This document shows, in pieces, positions 42,113-52,089 of a DNA stretch of 64,000 nucleotides. A model generated the notes under the pieces. That model was not told the origin of the DNA. It worked only from the letters and a program-made list of their open reading frames with translations, and did no database searches. The stretch lies in assembly GCA_024734495.1 (NCBI GenBank), contig JALMQS010000225.1:17181397-17245396 (forward strand), read 5' to 3'. The DNA is from Forficula auricularia. Its lineage: Eukaryota > Arthropoda > Insecta > Dermaptera > Forficulidae. The position numbers and the translations under genes were made by a program. Each line of letters opens with the position of its first letter. Positions within the stretch are counted from its first letter, which is position 1.

Positions 42113-43965
42113 AAATACTCTAATAAAAAAACAAAAATAATAAAACAATCTGGGTATCAGGGAGGTCATGTCTTCTAATACTAGGAGTAAATTCATACTC
42201 CCCTAATACTACCGGTGGGTAACACTCCCCACCCCCGATAATGAACTAATCTCTCGGAATTCTTTTATGGCTACGGCCATTGGTAAACAAAAAAAATTGG
42301 ACCCCCCCAAATCAAATACTGGATTGGTGACTGCTGTTGGTAGTAGAATTATTCGTTATGTAATAGGGTAACTATGTAGAATTCATCATTCTCCATTTTA
42401 ATTATAAAACATTTTGTTTCGAATTCATTAATTGAATGCACAGAGATTTCTCGGCTAAGATTCTTAGCTAAAAAAATGCCCACTTTAGATGATTGACATG
42501 GTATATCAAATAAATCATTTATAGAATTAAATTCTTTACCAATTAAATATATTGATTTATCATCAGTTTGAATGATATCATCAACTATTATTATTTTTTT
42601 ATTTTTAAGAAGGCAACAATTATTGGGACATGAAGTTGTAACAATATTGTTTTTGTATTTAACTCTATTATAATGACTTCCTTCATAATTTTCAAGAGCA
42701 GTTGCATCAAAATTAATTGAAGATAAATTAATTTCGAAATACTCTTTATTACCAGTATAAGTAAGCGTATTATCATTATTAAAACATGTATTATTTTCCA
42801 TGCAACGCAGATATAATTGCTGTAGAGCTTTGTCTGGTTTTCTTATGTATTTTTTTATCTTTTGCATATAATTTTCAAACTTAAATGCACTAAAGTTATA
42901 AAAGATATTAATTTGCCGATGGTAATAGATTCAAATTTACTAGAAAATCATAGATCAAAGATGGTGTCATCTATTAAATCCGATGGAGTGGAATATTAAA
43001 CTAAAGTTATCTAATACCCCATGATTTTTCACATCTTCTGAAATGTGAAAGAGACCGTGTATATTATGGGAGATATTTTGTTTTCCATAAAGTATACCAA
43101 AAGATAAAATAAAATGATCCAAGAGTTGTTGAGAATATTCAACATCACCAGAAGTTAAAGGGTTCGCACGGCAAAGTAATCTACAAGCTATATTTAGTGA
43201 AATAAAATTTTTATAAAACATCGTAATCCAAAACATTTTTTAAAACAATTGGACCCCAATAAAACGACACTGTCCTGAACTCTGTAGCTTTCCATTGTTT
43301 CACATATGTCCAATGAGCGAGCTTTCCCACAAAGTTCCTGAAGGCGTACAACAACTAATTTTGTTTGCCAAATTATCAGATATTATGTTTATTTGTCTAG
43401 ATGGCAATCGAAAATTTATATTATTTTACTTGTAACCAAAGCAATAATAATTTTTTCATTACGCCTAAGCATAATAAATGCATGTAGTCCAAAGGAACAC
43501 CGCTTACTAAGCCTAATTTCGGAATTAAATTCAAAATAGATGTACCTAAATGGTAATTTTCATCTGATTTATTTAAAAAGCTAATATCATCTCTGCGTTC
43601 TGATTTATCAGGAAAACACATCCTGTTGTTTAAATATACACCCTCAGCTGTACATTTAGTACAACTTGAATAACCTCCAAAACTTTTGATTTTCAATACA
43701 AAATGCCTTAGCGGGTGCATCACATATAATGTTTTTTATTGAAAATGGATATTTCATTTCCGATAAATAAACCGTTATTTGTCAAATCTATTGCTTCATT
43801 GATAAAGGCTTGTAAGAATGAATTGGAATCTAAAGGTTTAGATTTGCCAAAGTAGGCTCCAATAATAAAAACACTATCAAACCCCACCAAAGACCCTAGA
43901 ATAGGCCAAAACGAAGCCGTAGATGATTTAAAAATCGGTAATCCATCTATGTTCCCAGATAGCAC

Positions 43966-44230
43966 ACATTGGTACTATGTACGTCCATAGCTCGTCCACG
44001 AGCGGACGTATGTACGTCCTTTTTATGCCCATTTTTGTGCCGCTGTACGTATAATGGACGTACACAGGACATCCAGATTCCCCAAAACGTACGTCCCTCA
44101 TATGTCCAGTTCGTCCATTTTACGTCCGCATTTGGCATCCTTTTTACGTCCGTTTGGTGCAGTTTTACGTTCTATGTATGTACATAGTACATCCAATTTG
44201 CCATGCATGTACGTTTGGTGTACGTTCTGT
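43966..44230. repeat. Subterminal ACGT-rich array, left
   Basis: Dense TACGTCC, GTACGT and CGTCCA motifs in both orientations; a similar array lies at 45825-45952. Likely binding sites for element proteins. A poly-C run follows at about 44241-44252. Confidence 0.65.
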
Positions 44231-44484
44231 TTGTCCATTGTACCCCCCCCCCCCACCCCCACCCCTACAACAGCCTATAGGTGTACGGTTTCTTACCTAA
44301 TAGGTGCTTTATTGCCCTTTTTCCATCAGCTACGATAATATTTTAATAATAAAATGGGTATAAAAAAATAAATTACTCGGGTTTTTCATTAAATTATATT
44401 TTTATTAATCATTGAAAATTTAGGTGTAGTACAACACATAATATTTATTATTACTATTTTGATGATAAATTAAATGTAAGTGAT

Positions 44485-45156
44485 TTATTTAAAAATTTTT
44501 TTTAACAAATCCCTTTCTTTAGCTCTGCGCAACCATTTCGCAATTGTTTCCTCTGCAGACTTTTTTGTTCCAAAACTTTCAGCAGCTTCTGTAAAGCAAA
44601 TACACCAATGTTTTGTTAGTACAAGTGGGATATGACATTTCATTCTATTATTTACAATAAAAAAAATTATAATATACAAAAATAACTTTTACCTATTAAT
44701 GCAGCAGTGATTCTGAGATCACAAAATCTTTTTTTCTCTTCTACCTAACCAGCTGTATTCCGCTGCTAAACTGTCGTCTAAATAGCGAATCATAACTCGT
44801 TTGGTTAATTCGTACTGATTATTTCCTCCTATTTTTTTTATTTCATTAACCTGCAATAAATAAAGAATAATAAAATTAAAGCTAAATATATAATCTAATT
44901 CAATATATTGTTAAATCTACCGTAGCTTTAAATAATTTTTCTTCATTCAGTTTTTCTTCTGCTTCTAAAAGATCATTTTCTGTACTGATCGGAAATACAA
45001 CTAAATCAAATATGGAGTGATCCTTTTCTTCTGTGCCAGAGATCACTAAGTTTTGGGTCGTGATTTTGTTTTCCAATCGAATCAATGTTTCCTGCATTTC
45101 ATATACTACTGTTTTTATCAAAAATTGCTGATGAAGAATTTGCTTTATCGATTTTT
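44485..45156 (-). CDS. DUF4806 gene inside the 2-kb element (partial, three clear exons)
   Basis: Exons 45156-44921, 44850-44693 and 44588-44485 have clean junctions (TTGTTACAG|, ACG|GTAGAT, TTGCAG|, TAG|GTAAAAG, TTTACAG|) and join in frame. The protein has a coiled coil (YEMQETLIRLENKITTQN), then the DUF4806 pattern: FPISTENDLLEAEEKL, NEIKKIGGNNQYELTKRVMI, AAEYSWLGRREKKRFCDLRI, and ETIAKWLRRAKERD. Exon 1 enters from an upstream exon; one candidate ends at a GTATGT donor near 45328. Homologous in layout to the gene at 37460-40121. No stop codons, unlike the host transposase gene around it. Confidence 0.65.
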
Positions 45157-46551
45157 CTGTAACAAAATAGAGTAATAATATATATTGAAAGGTTCTTCTT
45201 CAGTAGCAGAATTATTTTAAAATTAAAGAAGGCATTAAATGAATTAAATTTAAAATATAATAAAAAAGTTTTTTTATAACCTATAAGAAGCAATTTTTAT
45301 AAAAATATAATATATTTTAATTTACATACCTTTTATGTTGAGACTTCCAATTTTTAAATAAGAGATATATTTAAACACTTCGGTGGGAGACCAAATGAAT
45401 TAAATATTTAGTAAGCAATTAATATTTTATTATGATAATGATAATGATAATATCATTGCTTCCTCAATCAAAACGCAACTGAACTCTGCTCGCTTCACTC
45501 GAAGGAAACAGGCCACCCAGGTTGCCAAAAGTAATCAATTAAATAAATAATATTATTATTATTTTTTTTTAAGGACTATTTAATTAAGAATTAAATAAAT
45601 AATATTATTATTTTTTTTTTTTTTTTAATATTAAATTAAAAATCAAAATATTTTAAGAACAAATTAAATCAAGAAAAAAATGACCATGCGATGTATATAA
45701 AAAGGAATTTTTTACCAATATATTTATTATTTTGTTTAAAAAAAAATTTCTTTATTATGCGTCCAAACCATATTTGAAAATATAGAAAAAACTTTTATGC
45801 ACTCTTTTTGGGCTGTAATACGTTAATACATGGAACGTACTGCTCGTACGTAATGCGTACGAAGTGAAATGTACGTCCATGGGTTGTCCATTTTATGTCC
45901 ATGGACGTAAGTACGTAAAATGGACCTAAACCGTACGTACTATGTACATGGTGTGCTATCTGGGTTAATTGACAATTCAATTTCGGCCAATTTTCCTTTG
46001 TTAATAATATCCAAATTATTGCCTAGTAAATTAACAATACCCTCTCTAAGTCCAAAATGAACATAATCACCAGGTGGAATAGCTATGGTATTTACTGTTC
46101 TGGGTGTTTTTAGTAAGGTCTTGGCATTCATGGGAAGTGTAATTTTATTCGAAATCAATAGTTTTAATAGAGAATTAATTGCGACATGTGGAATTCTATA
46201 ACGAAGAGCCCAACGAGCTAGATTTTCAGCTAATGTTAAATTATTTTCATTAGAAATACCAGATGAGACATCAAAAAAATTATCTTCGATAAAATTATCA
46301 TTTTCAGAATCAAATTCAGTATCATAACTATAATCAGATACCATTTGGTAATCGGTTTCAATTGAAATATCACGTGTACTTCCATCATCAATTAAAACAT
46401 TTTCAGTGGAACAAGCTGAAGTTGTAAAAGTTGCTTCATTTTCGCTAGAATCACTTCCTTCCTCAGCCCATATTCTACGAAGTCTCCTTTTATGTCTGGA
46501 GGAACACATATCATATGGCTTTCTGGATGAATCTTTATGATATTTTGACAT

Positions 46552-48537
46552 TATTGGAATTAATAAAATTGGTCAATTTTATAATCTAAAATATTTAAAC
46601 TATTTTAAAATCTTAAATAATGTAACAAAAAGTACAAATACTTATTTACTATTATAAATTCAACAGCAAAGAAACTATATGGATGCTCGGTAATTTTAAA
46701 ATAAATTAGATTATATTAATATTTTATTGTTAATATTTTGATTTATTCTTTATCCTAAAAAGCATGTTATCTCGTAAAATTTATTTTGAGACCCCAGTCG
46801 CCCACAATATGAGTTTACAAAGAAGCGGCTTTTCATTTTGTCTTTCTAGACATATCTTTTAAAAAAAGTAATAATTTATGAAAGTATCTTAAAATTGATA
46901 TAAAATAATTTTTTAAGTAATAATACTGTTTGAAAATCAAAATGTTTATTTTTTTTATTTTTAATAATTATTAATATTGTTGATTTTACAATTATTTATT
47001 TCATTGTAAAATTGAATCTTAATTAAGGCGCACAACAGCAGGTAAAAATTAGCAATAAAATGAAATAGAGAATCTCTTTTTTCTTAGGAAAATATATTTA
47101 GTTCTCAAATATTTTTTCCCCATTTTCACATATTTATATTGATCTAAACATAAACCAAATATGCCACTTCCCATCGGTGCCCCTTTGAAGTTTTCTCTGC
47201 TGAGTCAAGGTCAAGAACCAACCCATGTGGTTAAAATTTTTTGTTAAAAACGACAGCTTTCATAATTAAATATACATATATTCATCAACAAACTGATAAA
47301 CAAATAAAAATATAAGACTCAACGTTCCAATCAAAATATATGTGAACGAAATGTCGTGGGTTATATTTTTGTGTGTTTATTAGTTTGTTGATGAATATAT
47401 TAAAACTTGAAATGATGGAATTTAATATATTATAGTAAACTACTGTGCTGGTGAAACCTGTTAAATATTATAAATCTATATTTACACATACCTTTTAGGA
47501 GAAGTAGAATTATCTTCGAGGAGAATTATTATTAATGTCTGCTTTCTCGATGAGTGAACCATTGACTGAAGACTGGAAACTCAGCGACCGTTGCGAGTTT
47601 CAGTCAGAGGATTCCCGCCTGTGGCGACGGAAAAATTCCCGCCAATTGACAAGATATGAAAGATATCTTTAAGAAAATTGGAAGACCTTCTCAAAAAGAT
47701 GTTGTCATTTATCATGATGTGTACCATAACGCATAAAAAGAGTCATCGTTGAATAAAATATGAAGATCGAAGGGTGAACCGTAACCTAATATTGTGTACA
47801 CCTACATCCACTTCCACTTTCATTTCCAAGTAGAAGACAATAGATAAAGGGGAATTATCTAATGAATTCCAAAATAATTCCACATAATTCCAAAGACGGT
47901 GTACACCTAATTCCAATCGCGGTTCACCTCTCTATAAAGATATAATAAGATCAAAAAAAGTTTGAAAAATGTTTATAGAAAAATATGTTTTTTCCTTGTG
48001 GTTTTCTAAGTATTTCAAAAACGGTTTAACTAAACTATTAATATTATAATAAAAATTGATCGATTCGCTCAAATTCGTTTAATCGTTAATCGAAAATTTA
48101 TTCCAAAAAGTTTGATTTATTTGAAAAGATGTTTATTAACACAATTTTTCGAACATTCTTAAGACTATCTTAACAAGTGCTCTAAAAGATATCTTCATGG
48201 CATATTTAAAGAGATTTGGAAGATATAAAATCATATATATGTTTAATTAGTATTTTACACTAAAAATTTAATTTCAAAGAGGTCTTTGAGATAAATTGTA
48301 GAGCATTCTTAAAGAGGGTTTGCCGTATTGTATAGAAGACATCTTAAAGTATTTTACACTAAAAGTTTAATTTCAAAGATGTTTTTAAGATAAATTGTAG
48401 AACATTCTTAAAGAGGTATTGGCATATTGTATAGAAGACATCTTAAAGTTATCTTTAACAATAATATTAAGATATAAGATCAGAAGATCAGAAAAGATCT
48501 GAAGAAGACATCTTCTAGAGCGAGTGTGCTATCTGGG
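46552..48537. other. 5' region of the EnSpm-like gene and right end of the block
   Basis: No protein recognised. It contains an inverted repeat (47277-47314/47362-47400), a GC-richer patch at 47550-47650, and from about 47640 onward many GAAGACATCTT and AAAGATATCTT motifs leading to the CTATCTGGG terminus at 48537. Promoter elements for the transposase are presumably here but I cannot place them. Confidence 0.5.
47277..47400. repeat. Inverted repeat with ~38-bp arms
   Basis: ATATATTCATCAACAAACTG... at 47277-47314 is inverted at 47362-47400 with a few mismatches; the loop is 47 bp. Confidence 0.75.
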
Positions 48538-49240
48538 AATGAATCCTGAATGTCTTCAGCAGGGGGAGGCAAATTTTCTTCTTTTTTTTTCTCAGACGCT
48601 CTGAATCTGAGCGAAGTAATTTTCGAATTTACAGCTTGCCCAAATTCAGCATCCGTAATTTTCCCGGGGAAAATTTTGTTGACGCTATCTAAAATTGGGA
48701 TAAAAAATAAAATAAAACTTTTAAATTTGAGGAAACAAAAAAGAATAAGTATCAAATAAGACATTGATGTCTTATACCCACATTTCAAGGCATCAAGAAT
48801 CTTCGGATCCAGGCGCTTTTTTGCCGAAATATTTTGCCCCAGTTTGTTTTTTGGGGCGCCTCCTTTGTAATTGCTCTCAAGGAGAACATCAATCTTAAAC
48901 AGACATGGTAATAGGGCCTTTACCATGCCTATGGCATTGTTTCTGGAAATGGCGGTCATCCATTCCAGCTCATCCACTTTGACACCGCTTCCAGATATGC
49001 CAAGTTCAACCTGTATATTATAATAGTATTAAAGTTCTTTTATTTTTTATATAAAGTTTAATTGTTTTTATTCACTTACCTGCCCCACGTGAAATCCGCC
49101 ACTTTTATTTGGTGGAGGTGATATGTCTTTGCTTGTCGATTCATCCAATTTTTGTTGAATTTTCGATATAGCATCAAACATACTCGTATATGCTATATTA
49201 GTTGAATAAAACATTTCACTGTCGATGGTAACAGAATTGT
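48487..49240 (-). CDS. BEN-domain gene exons, copy 2
   Basis: Exon 49240 to about 49084 encodes TIDSEMFYSTNIAYTSMFDA, then KIQQKLDESTSKDISPPPNK and SGGFHVGQ, ending at CAG|GTAAGTG. After an 85-bp intron (acceptor TATACAG) the next exon (about 49009-48775) carries the BEN-like core (MVKALLPCLFKIDVLL, KKRLDPKILDALK). A GTGGGT donor and TTTTAG acceptor join it to SVNKIFPGKITDAEFGQ, then the basic tail ASEKKKEE. Relative to copy 1, a CCCAGATAG-type element entered just before the stop codon, so the frame now runs about 17 codons into transposon sequence (stop at about 48480). BEN domains bind DNA and chromatin factors. No promoter or N-terminal exons located. Confidence 0.55.
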
Positions 49241-49244
49241 TTTT

Positions 49245-49345
49245 ATTTTAGGTTAAAAATAAAATGAGAGTCTTCTGTTTTTTAAATTAAAAATTATTTT
49301 ATTTAAAAAACAGAAGACTCTCTCATTTTATTTTTAACCTAAAAT
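49245..49345. repeat. 45-bp-arm hairpin, copy 2
   Basis: Arms 49245-49287 and 49301-49345, identical except for a 2-nt indel, with a 13-base loop. Sits between the P-like and BEN coding segments. Confidence 0.85.
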
Positions 49346-49429
49346 ATATGCTATAGTCTCCGACAAAGCGGAAATAGTCTTTTGCATGACATTAATTCTG
49401 TAAACAAGTGAATTAGTTATTTCACATGC

Positions 49430-49760
49430 ACATGCTATTCAAGCCGCATACAAAGGGAATTTTATCTAAGATTGCCATCAAAGTTTTTCTTGACAGCAGC
49501 GCAAATGTGCGCTTAAGAAGATTAAACCTCTTTGGGCTCTGTTTCAGCAGAGACAATGCGAACAATTTATCCTCCAGAGAGTATCGACGGCCTCGGCAAT
49601 TTTTTGGACGATTTTTTTTTCGATTTAGGACATGAAGAAATTATAAGAGGTCTGGTAATAGTCAACTTCATCAATTCATTGGCAGATTTTATTGCCTCCT
49701 TAATATATTCTCTGTTGTCCAACAGTTGCAAACCCAAGCGAGTGCATTTTTCCCTTTAAA
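49430..49760 (-). pseudogene. P-element/THAP9-like transposase fragment, copy 2
   Basis: RRYSLEDKLFALSLLKQSPK, then RFNLLKRTFALLSRKTLMAI and LDKIPFVCGLNS, the helix-turn-helix region and the start of the catalytic part of P-type transposases. A possible splice (donor near 49430, acceptor TTGTTTACAG near 49400) leads to INVMQKTISALSETIAYIL. Upstream a frameshift separates a lysine-rich segment. The THAP finger itself is not seen. Confidence 0.5.
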
Positions 49761-49779
49761 CCCCCCCCCCCATTATTTT

Positions 49780-51538
49780 AGCCTGTCTTGGCGTAATTGC
49801 GACTGGTTGCCTCGCCTCCACATCTTGCAGAACGCAGAAGTTAATGTAGAGCATGTTCAAAAAGTTCGCCATTGCTCACAATAGACGTTTTTATTCGTGT
49901 GAGTAATTCTGCATGCACATTTCTCAGCATGGAAGGTGTTACACTATTGAAAGCATCTGTAATACGATGACGTAGATTCAGCAGACTTGTATGTGGAGTT
50001 GCATAAGCCTGATCTTTTATGTAACCCCACAGGAAGAAATCCATCGGAGTCAGGTCCGGCGATCATGGAGGCCATTCAATACTACTACTATACCCAATAA
50101 TTTGTTATCCAGAGCAATCTTTTAGAAAGCTTCGCACTCCAGCTGGCTGGTGTGCAGGAGCACCGTCATGTTGGAACCACATGTCCCGTAATGCGGACAG
50201 GGGAATATCATCCAAAAAGTCGGGTATGATATCCTGTAATAGTTGGAGGTACTTCCAGATACCGCCCCACACATTAATGGACCAGCGCCCAGTAGTGGGC
50301 ATAATGTCGGTTTAGTACTCTGGTACGCTGAAACAGTGCCTCGTCCGACCAAACAACGTTGGACAAAAAATCTGATTTATCTTCAATCTTTCATTATTTA
50401 ATGCCCAGTTGCACCAATCAAATCGACGCTCATTATCCCGTGGCAACAGTTTTTGCTGCAGAGTGACATGATAGGGAAGTGCATGTTGACTATGCAGTAT
50501 TTGCCATACTCGGGCCCATGTTAAGCCACAAGCCATGCTGATTTCTCTTGTACTGCTGTGTGGATGGGCTAATGCATATGCCAAAATACTCTCTGGCGGT
50601 ATACGCATACTTGCACTCACTGGTCTGCCAGAACGCGGACGACTTTTAGTGCTTCCTGTCTCCATGAGCCGTCGCACTACATTTGCGATGGTAACTGCAC
50701 TTGTATGTGGCCCATCTGGAAAACGAACGGCATACTCCCGTGCAGCATGCGTTGCGTTTCGTTGACATTCGCCATAAATAAGCACCATCTCGCAATATTG
50801 AAAGTTAGTGAAGCTTGACATTCTCACACAGCTCCAAAATTCTAAATCCAAACGTTTATTTTTAAGAAATGTATCTTTTTTTAGGATCTCATTCATTTAG
50901 GATCATTCAAAATTCCATTTGTTTTGTCACTTTCAAAAAAGAACACATACTATTTTCTACCCGTCGCTAGGCAACGATTGAAATTGCCACAACACAGAAA
51001 ATAAAATTTTTAAAATGAAAGCGCTCGCACATTAGGAATAAAATTATCGTCTGCCATCAATAATTTTATGCTATGAGATTATGTTGTTTGTATCCAGCGA
51101 GCGCCAACACCTTTTAAACTAAAATTTTAAATGCATTGGAAATTAAAGTTTTCAGACATTACAGTACAATACAAAGTCACAAACTGCATTTGCACACTGC
51201 TACATTTCCGAAATGTAAATATATAGAGTAGAACAGTCGCGCATAGATTACGGAGATTTTTGGATGCAGGCAGTAATTTATCCTTTCCGTGTAAACCAAA
51301 TATCGTTTCGTACTAATTAATTGATGCTCTAAAACTTTCTAATTGGAAATTTTGCTCTATCTCTTTTCGTTTTTGATTTGCAATGGCTAACTTCCACATT
51401 TCGCCACTAGGGGCGCTGGTGTCGTTTGCATTAGGTCGGGCATAGTCGCTTTACTAATACCGTTACCTCACTTGCGTGGCTGTAGCACTCTCCGTTCGCA
51501 AGTATTTTCAGGTTAACGGGACTTTCCTATGCACCCTG
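49780..51538 (-). mobile_element. Tc1/mariner-superfamily element, copy 2, with intact right TIR
   Basis: The right end CTTTCCTATGCACCCTG at 51522-51538 is followed by TA. Reading inward it starts CAGGGTGCATAGGAAAG, the usual start of this insect group. About 640 bp of 5' untranslated DNA precede the transposase. The left TIR was not found; it is probably lost near the poly-C tract at 49760. Confidence 0.65.
49841..50896 (-). pseudogene. Tc1/mariner-superfamily transposase, copy 2 (DD41D-like spacing), dead
   Basis: From 50896: a DUF4817-like N-terminus (EMVLIYGECQRNATHAAREY), a helix-turn-helix (STREISMACGLTWARVWQ), then a frameshift to WSDEALFQRT (first Asp), FQHDGAPAHQPAGV (second) and SPDLTPMDFFLWG (third), the last two 41 residues apart. 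Stops at SG* (near 50107) and PP* (near 50065) plus two frameshifts inactivate it. Copy 1 shares the stops. Cut-and-paste transposase targeting TA. Confidence 0.8.
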
Positions 51539-51540
51539 TA

Positions 51541-52080
51541 TATATCAAGATATAGAATATTTAGGCTTTAAAATAATATTTCTTAAGGAAACTCTATTAT
51601 TCTAAAACTAACTAAATAAAATAAGATTTCTCAACAACTCTATATAGGAATACGCAGTGAACGTCCAGAACCTGAAATTTGAGGTTATTTTAGAAAACAA
51701 ACAAACGTGTATAAATAAACCTTAAATTTGCTTATATGAAAAAGTTCAATTTTTACCTTTACAAAAACTCAAAGATCAGTAAAATTAGGCCCGTTATTTG
51801 TGTATATGAGAGGTAAACAGATTGTCGCAGGATTTTCTAAAATTATAATCAATCGCGAATATGAAAAATATTATTTGAGATTTTAACCCTTAAATGCATA
51901 TATTTTTGTTTTGGGTTTAAAAATTTTTTTGGACTAAAAACATGGTCAAAATACTAGGAAAAATAATTTAAAAAATATTTGTTTAAAAATTTAGCATTAT
52001 TTTCAAAATTTCTTGTTGTTGCAATTTTGCAACATTGTGCATTATAGGCAAGTTAATATATTTTATTCATTAAATAATTT
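51541..52080. other. AT-rich non-coding DNA
   Basis: No gene seen between the mariner right end and the piggyBac 3' end. Confidence 0.45.
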
Positions 52081-52089
52081 AAAACAATT

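Larger units (their letters stand above)
43954..45964. mobile_element. 2,011-bp EnSpm/CMC-like non-autonomous element with a DUF4806 gene
   Basis: Ends CCCAGATAGCACAC / GTGTGCTATCTGGG are perfect 14-bp TIRs. TT flanks both sides (43952-43953, 45965-45966), and deleting the element plus one TT restores the host reading frame, so the boundaries are certain. The outer ~250 bp on each side is packed with ACGT-centred motifs (TACGTCC, GTACGTAC), like the subterminal arrays of CACTA elements. Inside is a spliced DUF4806 gene and no transposase. Confidence 0.85.
42349..46551 (-). pseudogene. EnSpm/CMC-like (TNP2-like) transposase gene, interrupted by a 2-kb element
   Basis: Order on the minus strand: 46551-45965 (basic start, acidic S/D/E region, then LARWALRYRIPHVAINSLLKLL); a 2,011-bp insertion; 43953-43720 (IDGLPIFKSSTASFWPILG, a core block); 43723-43421 (SFGGYSSCTKC, VPLDYMHLLCLGVMKKLL); decayed frames at 43390-42967 (WKATEFRT, LFHISEDVKNHGVLD); and 42867-42349 (C-terminal domain). 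These are hallmarks of the TNP2-like transposase family (DDE nuclease plus DUF4218-like C-terminus) of EnSpm/CACTA-type elements. Removing the insertion and one TT restores the frame exactly at the junction (ELSIN|IDGLP). Other frameshifts near 43720 and 43400 kill it. Confidence 0.75.
29129..48537. mobile_element. 19.4-kb block bounded by CCCAGATAG / CTATCTGGG ends (EnSpm/CMC-like, composite)
   Basis: The left end reads CCCAGATAGAACA and the right end TGTGCTATCTGGG, forming TIRs of the same family as the 2,011-bp element at 43954-45964. Both ends are followed by subterminal sequence rich in AGATCTTC, TCTAGA and GACATCTTAAAGTTATCTT. Inside are an EnSpm-like transposase and a DUF4806 gene plus a Helitron and fold-back elements. 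Left flank TT and right flank AA are not a matching duplication, so the two ends probably came from two insertions joined by recombination. Confidence 0.6.
48538..50697. repeat. Segmental duplication, copy 2 (no transposon inserted)
   Basis: Direct copy of 23317-29127 without the 3,660-bp element; the empty site is ATAT at 49121-49124. It begins exactly at the CTATCTGGG end and continues past the homology into the intact 5' end of the mariner. Confidence 0.9.

Noticed and set aside
29129..48537. A single simple 19.4-kb transposon insertion
   Set aside because: Flanking dinucleotides (TT versus AA) are not a target duplication, and the flanks are two copies of one unit, so the two ends are better explained by recombination between separate insertions.
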